Assembly: GCA_015277795.1 (NCBI GenBank)
Contig: CP063848.1
Coordinates: forward strand, 2,232,001-2,296,000
From: Massilia sp. UMI-21
GTDB taxonomy: Bacteria > Pseudomonadota > Gammaproteobacteria > Burkholderiales > Burkholderiaceae_D
Direction: 5' to 3'
Length of the DNA stretch: 64,000 nt
Below are positions 27,003-38,505 of the stretch, piece after piece. A model generated the notes under the pieces. That model was not told the DNA's origin. It saw nothing but the letters and a program-made list of their open reading frames with translations, and made no database searches. Position 1 is the stretch's first letter. Every line of letters begins with the position of its first letter. The position numbers and the translations under genes were made by a program.

Positions 27003-28175
27003 ATGACGAACCTGGACGCGACCACGATGGTGCTGGTGTTGGCCTTGGGCAACCTGACCCTGTGCGCGCTGCTGACCTTCTTCGACCACGGGCCCGCCCG
27101 CCCGCCGGCGCTCGGCGCCTGGTCATTGTCGAAACAGATCCAGGCCGGCGCCTGGACCCTGCTGGCTCTGGGCGGCGCAGGCGTCGTGCCCGAGTTGCTG
27201 GCGCTGCCGGGCGGCTATGCGCTGCTGCTCGCGGGCGTCGCCGTCGAGGCCGGCGCCTCCTGGCAAGAGGCCGGCCACGACGGCTGGCGCCGTCCCACGA
27301 TGCTGGCGGCCGGCCTGGCGATCGGGGTGTTTTTCGTCTGTTACCTGATCGACGAGCAAGGCTTGCGCAGCCTCGCCGCTTCGCTGCTGCTCGGCGCCCT
27401 GTACCTGAACGTCGCGGCGGCGCTCGGCGCAGGCTGGCGCCAGGCCAGCCTGCTGCGGCGCTTCCTGGCCCTGGTCACCGGCGTGCTGGCACTGCTGGTG
27501 GCGGCGCGCGGCCTGTCGGTCCTGCTGCTGCCGGGCGGCTGGCGCTGGCTCTCGAGCGATCTGCTGCACCAGCTCTCCAGCGCCGCGCTCTACCTCCTGA
27601 TGCTGGTCAACGCCTTCGGCATGCTGCTGCTGGGGCGCGAACGTGCCGGCCGCGAACTGGCGCGCCTCGAAGTGGTCGACCCGCTCACCGACGTGCCGAA
27701 CCGGCGCGGCTTCTTCAACGCGCTGGCGCCCTGGATGGCGCTGGCGCGCCGCCCCGGCCTGCCCACCGCCCTGGTGGTGCTCGACCTCGACCAGTTCAAG
27801 CGCGTCAACGACGGCTACGGCCACCCGGCCGGCGACGCCGTGCTGCGCCACGTGGTGGAACTGTGCAAGCGCCAGCTGCGCGACTCCGACCTGGTGGGGC
27901 GCCTGGTGGGCGTCGAGTTCGCGATCCTGCTGCCGCGCACCAGGCTCGACGAGGCGACCCTGGTGGCCGAGCGCATCCGGGCGGCGATCGCCAGCTCGCC
28001 GGTCAAGAGCGAGCGCGCCATGATCGCCATGACCGCCAGCTTCGGCGTCACCGTGATCCGTCCGGAAGACAGCACCGTGACCCTGTTCCAGCGCGCCGAC
28101 GACGCCCTGCGCGCGGCCAAGGAGGCGGGGCGCAACCGGGTCAGCCAGGCGGTGCCGGCGCCGGTCGAGGTGTAG
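27003..28175 (+). CDS. Membrane protein with degenerate GGDEF domain
   Basis: 390 residues: about six to seven hydrophobic segments in the first ~210 residues (for example MVLVLALGNLTLCALLTFF and LGALYLNVAAALGAG), then a GGDEF domain (VVDPLTDVPNRRGFFNAL, VVLDLDQFKRVNDGYGHPAG). The signature is altered: the usual GG(D/E)EF reads VGVEF in DLVGRLVGVEFAILLPRT, losing the first Gly and the acidic catalytic residue. Diguanylate cyclase activity is therefore unlikely; it may be a c-di-GMP or GTP-sensing membrane protein. It follows a small hypothetical gene by 15 bp. Confidence 0.9.
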   Translation: MTNLDATTMVLVLALGNLTLCALLTFFDHGPARPPALGAWSLSKQIQAGAWTLLALGGAGVVPELLALPGGYALLLAGVAVEAGASWQEAGHDGWRRPTMLAAGLAIGVFFVCYLIDEQGLRSLAASLLLGALYLNVAAALGAGWRQASLLRRFLALVTGVLALLVAARGLSVLLLPGGWRWLSSDLLHQLSSAALYLLMLVNAFGMLLLGRERAGRELARLEVVDPLTDVPNRRGFFNALAPWMALARRPGLPTALVVLDLDQFKRVNDGYGHPAGDAVLRHVVELCKRQLRDSDLVGRLVGVEFAILLPRTRLDEATLVAERIRAAIASSPVKSERAMIAMTASFGVTVIRPEDSTVTLFQRADDALRAAKEAGRNRVSQAVPAPVEV

Positions 28176-28329
28176 GGAAGGGGCGTGCAGGCCAGGTTGC
28201 GGTGCCGCACCGGTCCGCGGTGGGAATTGGTGACTTTTTGTGCGCCGGGACGGTGCTATGCTCGCCCGACCTATCGTTTCGCGACCGGTCCGGCGGCTTT
28301 GTCCGCGGCGGCCCGGCTGCTTTCTGCAC

Positions 28330-29061
28330 ATGTTGAACAATCTGCTGGCGCTGTTCCTGCTGCTCGTCTTCCCCGCGCTGAATCTCTGGCGCTCGCTGCG
28401 CCCGAAGAAAGACCGGCCGCCGCGTCCGTTGCTACGCCGCTATTGGACCATGAGCTGGCACTCGCTGGCCTTGCTGGGCCTGCTCTGGGTCGGCGCCTGG
28501 CAGGCAGGCTACACCCCGCGCCAGCTCGGCTTTGATCTTCCACTCTCGCGTGCCGGCGCCTGGGGCCTGGCGGGTGCAGTGCTCCTGCTGGCCGGCCTGG
28601 TCGTTGCCGGCAAGCTGATCGAGCGTCGCAAGACGCCGCAGGCACGTGCCGAGGACGAACGCAAGATGCTGAACGCATCGATGCCCTGGCCACGGAACCG
28701 GGCCGAAGCCCTGGCATTCGGGGCAAGCATGCTGGTCATGACGGCCGGCTGGGAAGTGCTCTATCGCGGCTTCCTGCTCCTGCTGCTGACGCCGCTCACT
28801 GGCCTGCCCCTGGCGGTCATTGCTTCCGCCCTGGCCTATGGCATCGGACATGGCTACACAAGCCCGAAGCAGCTTGCCGCTTCCGTCATCTCGGCCTTCA
28901 TCTTCACGATCGCCTACGCCTGGACCCAGAGTCTATGGTGGCTGATACTCATCCATATCGGTTTGCCCCTGAGCGTGGTCCCGGCAGTGATCCGTGCCCA
29001 TGGCCGCCGCGAGGCCGCGAACGCGCGTGAAGGGCAGCTGGGTTCGCCGGCCGGGGCCTGA
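28330..29061 (+). CDS. CPBP-family intramembrane protease-like protein
   Basis: 243 residues, six or more membrane helices. Motif 1 of the CPBP (Abi/Rce1) family normally reads EExxxR; here it is WEVLYRGF, so the first Glu is Trp while the second Glu and Arg remain. Motif 2 is present as YGIGHGYTSPKQ and motif 3 as LIHIGLPLS. Family members cleave peptides in the membrane or act in bacteriocin immunity. Loss of the first glutamate leaves activity uncertain. The ATG at 28330 begins the first helix; the frame upstream is Arg/Pro-rich and unlikely. Confidence 0.85.
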   Translation: MLNNLLALFLLLVFPALNLWRSLRPKKDRPPRPLLRRYWTMSWHSLALLGLLWVGAWQAGYTPRQLGFDLPLSRAGAWGLAGAVLLLAGLVVAGKLIERRKTPQARAEDERKMLNASMPWPRNRAEALAFGASMLVMTAGWEVLYRGFLLLLLTPLTGLPLAVIASALAYGIGHGYTSPKQLAASVISAFIFTIAYAWTQSLWWLILIHIGLPLSVVPAVIRAHGRREAANAREGQLGSPAGA

Positions 29062-29129
29062 TCCGGCCCATCCGCCAGCCACCGTGATGTCTTCACCCCT
29101 TCCGCGGTTGCTATTCATAGAAGGAATCA

Positions 29130-29309
29130 ATGTTTAACTTCTTTCATCCAAGGCCGGTCATCGACGGCCGTGCAGTGGCGGTAGCGGTTGTCGAGCAAAA
29201 GGCATCGGCCCGGCAGGAGACACGGACGCTGGTCGTGGATACGCGGCGGCCCGCGCCCGGCGAACCCACTGCGGCGCGGGCGGGCGGAGAAGGACACATC
29301 GGGCCCTGA
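29130..29309 (+). CDS. Possible 59-residue protein
   Basis: A short frame read from the DNA: MFNFFHPRPVIDGRAVAVAV, then a polar Arg/Ala/Glu-rich tail ending EGHIGP. AAGGAATCA directly precedes the ATG, a good ribosome-binding site. It fills most of the 290-bp gap between the CPBP gene and the next hypothetical gene. No family was recognised, and coding is not certain. Confidence 0.4.
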   Translation: MFNFFHPRPVIDGRAVAVAVVEQKASARQETRTLVVDTRRPAPGEPTAARAGGEGHIGP

Positions 29310-29353
29310 CAAGCTAGCCGTTTCCGATCACGCCAACCAGCCTTTCAACTGCC

Positions 29354-29791
29354 ATGGACTTTCAGCTCACGATTCAGCTGCTGCTTGAAGACGATGGCCT
29401 GCTGACCATCGAGGGCCACGCCGCGAGCTGGGGCTTTGCCGGCAGCACCCAGGTGTACACCAGCTACCGCGCGCTGGAGCAATGGGCCGGCGCACTGGAA
29501 GGGCTCGCGCTGGTCGCCGGCCAGGCCGTCGGCTTCGAGGCGGGCGGCCGGGACAGCTATGCCTATCTGGGCGTCACGGTGTCCGTCCTCGATGCGACAG
29601 GGCATTGCGTGTGCAGCGTGGCGATCGAGTCGAACGAGAAGCACAGCTTCGAGAGCTGGAACAAGCTGGCGCTCGACTTCCGTACCGAACCGAGCGCGCT
29701 CGACCGCTTTGTCCGCGAGCTCAAGACCTTGATCCGCGCGCGCCAGGGCACGGCGCGCCTGCCCGGCACCGATCACCGCCCAGCCGGGTAG
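29354..29791 (+). CDS. Hypothetical protein
   Basis: 145 residues, soluble, predominantly beta in the first two thirds (IQLLLEDDGLLTIEGHAASW, SYAYLGVTVSVLDATG) with a terminal helix (DRFVRELKTLIRARQ). Acidic and not obviously secreted. No known family was recognised. The Shine-Dalgarno sequence is weak. Confidence 0.65.
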   Translation: MDFQLTIQLLLEDDGLLTIEGHAASWGFAGSTQVYTSYRALEQWAGALEGLALVAGQAVGFEAGGRDSYAYLGVTVSVLDATGHCVCSVAIESNEKHSFESWNKLALDFRTEPSALDRFVRELKTLIRARQGTARLPGTDHRPAG

Positions 29792-29889
29792 CAGGCAGCC
29801 CAGCTTCGCGACCGGCGCCACGCCGTCGCGTCACATGCCGGTCATATCGCCGACGTATCCTGCGGCATCGTCGCCGCCGGAGTCCCCCC

Positions 29890-30834
29890 ATGATGCCTTC
29901 ACCTCCCGCCCTGTCCCGCTACGCCGCAGTCGAACTCGGTTCCGACAGTTTCCGCCTGCATGTCGGGCGCATCGAGCACGACGAGCTGGTGCTGGAGGCG
30001 ACGCTATGCGAGCGGATCGCGCTGGCCGCTTCCTTCGACGAGGACGGCAGCCTGTGCGAAGCGGCGATGCGGCGCGCGCTGGCCTGCCTGCGCACATTCG
30101 CGCAGGTGCTCGAGGCCTGGCGTCCACAGGCGGTGCGGGTGGTCGCCACCGCGGCGTTCCGCACGGCGCGCAATGCCGAGGTATTCCTGCCCGCCGCCGA
30201 AGGGGCGCTGCGGCGGCCGATCGAACCGATCGCCGGCGACGAGGCCGGGCGCCTGGTCTACCTGGGCGTGGCCAGCACGCTCGATGCTGCGGCGGCGCCG
30301 GGCGACCCGCAGCGCCTGGTGCTCGATATCGGCGCCGCCTCGACCGAACTGGTGCTGGGGCGGGGCGCCGCCATCGAACGGATCGAGTCGCTCCGGATCG
30401 GCGCGGTGCGCCAGAGCCTGAGCTTCTTCGCCGACGGCCGCATCGATGCGGCCGGCTTCGATGCCGCCGTGCGCTCCGGGCGCAGCCGCTTCGCCGACAC
30501 CGCCTTCGCCGGGCGCAGCTGGCCGCTCGCCTATGGCGCCTGCGGCACCGTGCGCGCACTCAGCGAGATCGCGCACGCGGAAGGCCTGGGTGGCGGCCGC
30601 CTGGGCCGGGACTGCCTGCAGGCCCTGCGCGCGCGGTTCCTGGATGCCGGCCACGTGGCGCGGGTGCGGCTGGCCTGGCCGGCCGCGGCGCGTGCCCCGC
30701 ACCTGGCCGGCGGCCTGGCGCTGCTGGTCGCGCTGATGGAAGAGTGTGGCGTGGCCGACGTGCTGCCGGTTCACGCCGGCCTGCGGGTGGGCGCGCTGTG
30801 GGACCTGCACCGCCGTGCCGGCGCCGGCGCCTGA
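29890..30834 (+). CDS. Ppx/GppA-family phosphatase
   Basis: 314 residues of the ASKHA-fold exopolyphosphatase/guanosine pentaphosphatase family: YAAVELGSDSFRLHVGRIE (phosphate-1 motif), VRVVATAAFRTARNAEVFL, the acidic catalytic region IAGDEAGRLVYLG, and LVLDIGAASTELVLG (phosphate-2 motif), then AYGACGTVRALSEIA. It is shorter than E. coli Ppx and lacks the C-terminal HD-like domain, as many proteobacterial paralogues do. It would hydrolyse polyphosphate or pppGpp in the cytoplasm. Start at 29890 (MMPSP); the open frame extends upstream without similarity. Confidence 0.88.
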   Translation: MMPSPPALSRYAAVELGSDSFRLHVGRIEHDELVLEATLCERIALAASFDEDGSLCEAAMRRALACLRTFAQVLEAWRPQAVRVVATAAFRTARNAEVFLPAAEGALRRPIEPIAGDEAGRLVYLGVASTLDAAAAPGDPQRLVLDIGAASTELVLGRGAAIERIESLRIGAVRQSLSFFADGRIDAAGFDAAVRSGRSRFADTAFAGRSWPLAYGACGTVRALSEIAHAEGLGGGRLGRDCLQALRARFLDAGHVARVRLAWPAAARAPHLAGGLALLVALMEECGVADVLPVHAGLRVGALWDLHRRAGAGA

Positions 30835-30931
30835 CTGTCGTTTTCAGGATGGCGTCCTTCTTTTTACTGTTTTTTAGAAACTTCTGGTGGCATACTCCTG
30901 TTGTTCGATCAACCATGCTCCCACTGTTTCC

Positions 30932-31785
30932 ATGCGCCGCTTCCTCCTGTCCGCGTTGGCCGCGTTGGCCGCTTGTTGCCTGGTGCAAGTCCATGCCCTG
31001 GCCGGTCCCCGTGGGCACATCGGCCTGTGCTTCGAGCGCCAGGAAGTGCGTCCCTGGCGCACGCTCGATGGCGGCGGGCTGAACTTCGAACTGCTGGCCG
31101 AGGTGGCCAGGCGCACCGGCGTCACCTTCGACTACCAGAGCATGCCCTGGAAGCGTTGCCTCGAGCAGCTCAAGGCCAACCAGGTCGGCGGCGCGTTCGC
31201 GGTCAGCTTCAACCGCGAACGCATGGCGCTCGGGGCGTATCCAGGCGTGGCCGCGGGCGCGCCGGAGCCGCGCGCCGACCCGTCCAAGCGCATGCATACC
31301 GATACCTACATGCTGGTGCGGCGCCGCGGCAGCCGGCTCGACTGGGACGGCAAGGCCTTCCGCAACCTGCACGGACGGATCGGCTTCCAGCTCGGCTATT
31401 CGGTGGGCGACTTCCTGCGCGCCCAGGGTGTCGCGACCGACGAGGGCAGCCAGCGTGCCGACGAGCTGGCGCAGAAGCTGATCGCGGGACGCCTGGCCGG
31501 CGCCGCGCTCGGCGGCGGCGACGCCGCGCGCCTGATGCGCGGGCCCTACGGCAAGCGGCTCGAACTGCTGCCGGTGCCGCTGGTCGAAAAACCGTATTTC
31601 CTGGTGCTCTCGAGCGCCCTGGTCGCCAGCCGGCCGCAGCTGGCCGCACGCCTGTGGGAGGCGGTCGAGCAGGTGCGCACCAGCCCGGCCTACCGCAAGC
31701 GCGAGCAGCAGGAACTGGGCGTGCGCCGGCTGGGCAGCCAACTCCGCGGCCGCAGCGGCAAGCAGGGCGGCAAGCTTGAGGCTTG

Positions 31786-31786
<1 letters not shown>
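30932..31786 (+). CDS. Periplasmic solute-binding protein (family 3-like)
   Basis: 284 residues: signal peptide ([20 protein letters not shown]), then a bacterial family-3 solute-binding fold ([57 protein letters not shown]). It stops inside a 1-bp overlap with the downstream hybrid kinase (TGATG), so it is probably the periplasmic sensor partner of that kinase rather than a transporter component; no permease is near. Ligand unknown. Confidence 0.85.
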
Positions 31787-34910
<3,124 letters not shown>

Positions 34911-34914
<4 letters not shown>

Positions 34915-35839
34915 ATGCCCTCAAGGACAAGGCGCAGGCACAGCCGTACCGGCCGACGGTCCTGATCGTCGACGACACGCCCGACAACATCATGCTGCTG
35001 TCGCGCCTGCTGAAAGACAAGTACCACACCAAGGTGGCCACCCGCCGATCCTGTTCGCGCGCGTCTCGACCCACCTGACCCTGCGCGCGGCGCGCAAGCA
35101 GCTGGCGGAGCACAACCAGCACCTGGAGCGCATGGCGCGGCAGCGCACCGCGCAGCTGCTGCTGATGCAGGAAGCGCTGATCCTGGCGATGGGCGCGATG
35201 GCCGAGACCCGCGACGGCGAGGCGGGCGAGGGCGGCGGGGCCAACCACATCCGCCGCACCCAGCACTACATGCGGGCGCTGGCCATGAAGCTGCGCAGCC
35301 ATCCGCGCTTTGCCGCCAGCCTGAGCGACGAGAACATCGAATTGATGACCAGGTCGGCGCCGCTGCACGACATCGGCAAGGTCGCGATCCCCGACCGCAT
35401 CCTGCAGCACCAGGGCAAGCTCGACCCCGAGGAGTTCGAGGTGATGAAGCTGCACGCGGCCTATGGGCGCGACACCATCATGCTGGCCGAGAAGCACCTG
35501 GGCGGCAGCAACAGCTTCCTGATGTTCGCGCGCGAGATCGCCCATTCGCACCAGGAGAAATGGGACGGCAGCGGCTATCCGGAAAACCTGAGCGGCGAGG
35601 CGATCCCGCTGTCGGCGCGCCTGATGGCGGTGGCCGACGTCTACGACGCGCTGATCTCGCGCCGCGTGTACAAGCCGCCCTTCACCCACGCCCAGTCGCT
35701 CGAGATCATGGCGCAGGGACGCGGCACCCACTTCGATCCGGACGTGCTGGACGCCTTCTTCGCGCTGGAAGCGGAATTCCGGCGCATCGCCCAGGAATTC
35801 GCCGACGCGGACGAACTGGCCGGGCAGGATGCAGGCTGA
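34911..35839 (+). pseudogene. REC-HD-GYP response regulator, broken by internal deletion
   Basis: From ATG 34911 the frame gives the start of a receiver domain (VLIVDDTPDNIMLLSRLLKD, then YHTKVA) and stops at 35076-35078 after 55 codons. In another frame, from about 35040, the protein resumes at PPILFARVSTHLTLRAARKQ, which is the last helix of a receiver domain, then runs through a full HD-GYP domain (LHDIGKVAIPDRI, HSHQEKWDGSGYP) to 35839. About 70 residues including the phospho-acceptor Asp are missing and the frame is shifted. The HD-GYP half could still be made from an internal start. It overlaps the hybrid kinase by 4 bp. It could be a true deletion or an assembly error. Confidence 0.85.
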
Positions 35840-35883
35840 GCGGCATTCGCAGCGCGGCCGGCTGCGCGTTCAACAGGACCATG

Positions 35884-35913
35884 TTGGCAGTCGTGGCGTA
35901 AATCGACTATATT
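35884..35913 (+). promoter_or_regulatory. Sigma-70-like promoter for the H1-like gene
   Basis: TTGGCA (35884-35889) and TATATT (35908-35913), each 5/6 to consensus, separated by 18 bp, about 30 bp before the ATG at 35943. Confidence 0.6.
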
Positions 35914-35942
35914 GTTTAGCTTGTTGAACGATGGAGCCAGTC

Positions 35943-36470
35943 ATGCCCAGGAAGTCGGCTGCCGTGACGGCGGCAGCGAAGGGGAGCGCGCGCACCGCGG
36001 CCGCCCCGGCAAGAGTCGCACTCAAGCCCGCGCTCAAGCCCGCGCCCAAGCCCGCGGCGAAGTCCGCAAGGAAGCCGGCCATTCCCAAGCCGGCAGGGGC
36101 CGCCAGGTCGGCGCCACCCACGACCGCCAAACCGGCCGTCAAGTCAGCCGTGAAGGCGGCGGCGAAGTCGCTGGCCGCGCCCGCGCCGAAGCGCGCCGCG
36201 CGCAAGGCGCCCGCCGCGGCGCTTCCGGTGCGCGACGCCGCCGCCGCCCGGCCGGCACTGGTGCGCGACAGTTTCACCATGCCCGAGCAGGAATACGCCG
36301 TGCTTGCCGACGTCAAGCAGGCCTGCCTGCGCGCCGGCATCGATGTCAAGAAGAGCGAACTGCTGCGCATCGGCGTGGCCCTGCTGGGCCAGGTCGACAT
36401 CGCCACCCTCAAGTCGGTGCTGGCAGCGCTGCCCCAGCTCAAGACCGGGCGGCCTCCGGCTGCACCGTAG
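35943..36470 (+). CDS. Histone H1-like Lys/Ala/Pro-rich protein with conserved C-terminus
   Basis: About 175 residues. The first ~100 are low-complexity Lys/Ala/Pro repeats (KPALKPAPKPAAKSARKPA) resembling the AlgP/H1 C-terminal tail, which binds DNA non-specifically. The last ~70 residues are ordinary protein (RDSFTMPEQEYAVLADVKQA, VKKSELLRIGVALLGQ), a compact helical segment possibly a ribbon-helix-helix-like or oligomerisation module. A nucleoid-associated role is inferred from composition only. TGGAG precedes the ATG at 35943. A strong hairpin follows. Confidence 0.75.
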   Translation: MPRKSAAVTAAAKGSARTAAAPARVALKPALKPAPKPAAKSARKPAIPKPAGAARSAPPTTAKPAVKSAVKAAAKSLAAPAPKRAARKAPAAALPVRDAAAARPALVRDSFTMPEQEYAVLADVKQACLRAGIDVKKSELLRIGVALLGQVDIATLKSVLAALPQLKTGRPPAAP

Positions 36471-36477
36471 CGCTTCC

Positions 36478-36504
36478 CGCGCCCCACGGTCTATGTGGGG
36501 CGCG
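36478..36504. terminator. Terminator hairpin between convergent genes
   Basis: Perfect 10-bp stem CGCGCCCCAC/GTGGGGCGCG with a 7-nt loop, between the H1-like gene (ends 36470) and the convergent HTH gene (ends 36541). No T run. Confidence 0.55.
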
Positions 36505-36540
36505 GCGATGCGGCGCAGCCATCGGGGGAATGATCGGACG

Positions 36541-36828
36541 CTAGTGGATCGAGGCGCTGGTCAGTTCCTTCAGTTCGCGGATCGGGATGTTCGATTTCTC
36601 GTGCATGCGCAGCAGTATCGTCGCACCGACGTTGAGCTTGCGGTGGCGAATCTTGCTGATGATCGGCGGCTGCACCTCGAGCACGCGGCACAGCTCGGCA
36701 TCGTTCTTGAGTTGCATGCGCTCGATCAGGGTGTCGAGCAGTTTATTGGGCACGAAGCTCGACGGTTCCAGGGCGCGAGCCCGGTGCATCGCGGCGAGCA
36801 TTTCCTGTTTTTTCTGTCGTACGCTCAT
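36541..36828 (-). CDS. Small helix-turn-helix protein (XRE-like)
   Basis: 95 residues, all-helical. The segment KNDAELCRVLEVQPPIISKI followed by RHRKLNVGATILLRMHE has the layout of a lambda-repressor-type helix-turn-helix (A-x3-G/E-V-x5-I-S). A basic N-terminus (MSVRQKKQEMLAAMHRARAL) precedes it. It is probably a DNA-binding regulator; target unknown. It is divergent from nothing immediately adjacent, but the ABC operon ends upstream on the same strand. Confidence 0.75.
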   Translation of the reverse strand: MSVRQKKQEMLAAMHRARALEPSSFVPNKLLDTLIERMQLKNDAELCRVLEVQPPIISKIRHRKLNVGATILLRMHEKSNIPIRELKELTSASIH

Positions 36829-37005
36829 GTTGCTTCTCCGAATATGTAAACATGGATTCGGGACGGATCGACTGTTCTGGAAATAAGCCCTGCCTGTTGT
36901 GATCGGCTATTTGTGGCGGGTCGTTGTGATATTACTACGATTGTGTCATGCGCGATTCACGAATAGAGCGTAACGTGCTGTAACAGCGGTCTTTCTTCCT
37001 GGAAT

Positions 37006-37650
37006 TTAAGCTAATTTCAATCCGGAACGTGTCAATAGCAGGATCTGGTCGGCCATGGCGGCCGCGGCGTGGGAGTGGGTGACCATGATGGCGCCGGCGC
37101 CGCTCAGGCGGGTCTCGCGGCGCAGCAGGGACAGGATGCCCTGGGCGGTCTCGGGATCGAGGTTGCCGGTCGGTTCGTCGGCCAGCAGCAGGGCGGGGCG
37201 GTGCACCAGGGCCCGCGCGATCGCCACCCGCTGCAGTTCGCCGCCGGAGAGCTGGCGCGGGAAATCATTGCCGCGCCCGCCGAGGCCGACGGCGTCCAGC
37301 ATCTCGTCGGCGCGGGTATCGGGGCTGCGGTTGAGCAGCAGCGGCAGCGCCACGTTCTGGCGCAGCGTCAGGTGCGGCAGCACGTGGAAGGCCTGGAAGA
37401 TGAAGCCCATGCGGGTGCGGCGCAGGCGCGTGGCGGCCGTGTCGTCGAGGGTCGACATCGGCGTGCCGTCCACGATCACCTGGCCGCCGTCCGGCGTGTC
37501 CAGGCCGGCGATGATGTTCAGCAAGGTCGACTTGCCGACCCCCGACTCGCCCATGATGGCGACGAATTCGCCGGCGCGGAAGCTGTGCGACAGCCCGGAC
37601 AGGACGCTGCGCCCGCCGTAGGTCTTGGTCAGGTTGTCGAGGACGAGCAT
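37006..37650 (-). CDS. ABC transporter ATPase, LolD/MacB-like (orphan)
   Basis: 214 residues with all ABC motifs: Walker A GESGVGKSTLLN, Q-loop FIFQAFHVLPHLT, signature LSGGELQRVAIARAL, Walker B LLLADEPTGNLDPET, H-loop VTHSHAAA. The TGNLDPET phrase and overall length place it with the LolD/FtsE/MacB group, which works with FtsX-type permeases; none is present here. It is the last gene of the selenate-type ABC operon, 54 bp after the second permease, with AAGGAAACC before the ATG. It may serve another permease or be a second ATPase for this operon. Confidence 0.88.
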   Translation of the reverse strand: MLVLDNLTKTYGGRSVLSGLSHSFRAGEFVAIMGESGVGKSTLLNIIAGLDTPDGGQVIVDGTPMSTLDDTAATRLRRTRMGFIFQAFHVLPHLTLRQNVALPLLLNRSPDTRADEMLDAVGLGGRGNDFPRQLSGGELQRVAIARALVHRPALLLADEPTGNLDPETAQGILSLLRRETRLSGAGAIMVTHSHAAAAMADQILLLTRSGLKLA

Positions 37651-37704
37651 GGTTTCCTTTGGCGGCCGGTTATCTGATCTTCAGCGTGGTCTTGGGCGGG
37701 GTCT

Positions 37705-38505
37705 TCAGCGGGTCAGTACGCGGCGCAGCGCGAAGCTGAGCGCGTCCACCGCCGCCACCAGCAGCAGCATCGCGATCACGACCGTGGCCGCGCGCTGCAT
37801 CTGGAACAGCGACAGATGGTATTTCAGCATCTGGCCGAGGCCGCCGGCGCCCACCACGCCCAGCACAGCGGCGGCGCGGATGTTGTTCTCCCAGCGGTAC
37901 AGGGTATAAGACAGCATTTGCGGCAGGGCCTGCGGCAAGGTCGCGTACAGGAAGGCCGCCAAGGGCGCGGCGCCGTTGGTGCGCAGGCTCGCTTCCGGCA
38001 GCGGCTCGACGTTTTCCAGGGCATCGGCGAACAGGCGGCCCAGCACCCCGCTGGTGTGCGCGGCCAGCGCCAGGGTGCCGGCGAACGGACCGAGGCCGGC
38101 CGCGACCAGCAGCAGCGCGGCCCATACCAGTTCCGGAATCGAGCGCAGGACGTTCAGCACGATGCGGACCGCGCCGCGCAGGACCGCGCCCAGGCGCCCG
38201 GCCGCCGGCAGCGCCAGCGCCATGCCGCCGGCCACCGCGAGCAGGGTCCCCACCAGCGACATGGCCAGGGTCTCCCACAGGGCGACGAAGGTTTTCGACA
38301 GGAAGGCCGGACCGGTCTCGGGCGGCGTGAAGCCGGCCAGGAATTCGGTCATCGAGCTCACCGCCTCGGGCGTGAAGAAGGCGGCCCACTGCAGCGGCAG
38401 CGAGGCGAAGCTGGCCGCCACCAGCACCAGCAGCGCGCCCAGCAGCACCAGGGTGCCGGTGGCGCGCGGCGGCGGCGGCGGCAGCGAAGACGGCGCCGGC
38501 TTCAT
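37705..38505 (-). CDS. ABC permease, PhnE-like (second of pair)
   Basis: 266 residues with about six membrane helices and the permease EAA-type loop ending (LRTNGAAPLAAFLYATLPQA, then LYRWENNIRAAAVLGVVGAG). It is a PhnE-family inner-membrane permease for oxyanions such as phosphonate, phosphite or, here, probably selenium oxyanions. The N-terminus is Pro-rich (PAPSSLPPPPPRATG). It overlaps the first permease by 4 bp (ATGA), so the two are probably made as a heterodimer. Confidence 0.88.
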   Translation of the reverse strand: MKPAPSSLPPPPPRATGTLVLLGALLVLVAASFASLPLQWAAFFTPEAVSSMTEFLAGFTPPETGPAFLSKTFVALWETLAMSLVGTLLAVAGGMALALPAAGRLGAVLRGAVRIVLNVLRSIPELVWAALLLVAAGLGPFAGTLALAAHTSGVLGRLFADALENVEPLPEASLRTNGAAPLAAFLYATLPQALPQMLSYTLYRWENNIRAAAVLGVVGAGGLGQMLKYHLSLFQMQRAATVVIAMLLLVAAVDALSFALRRVLTR

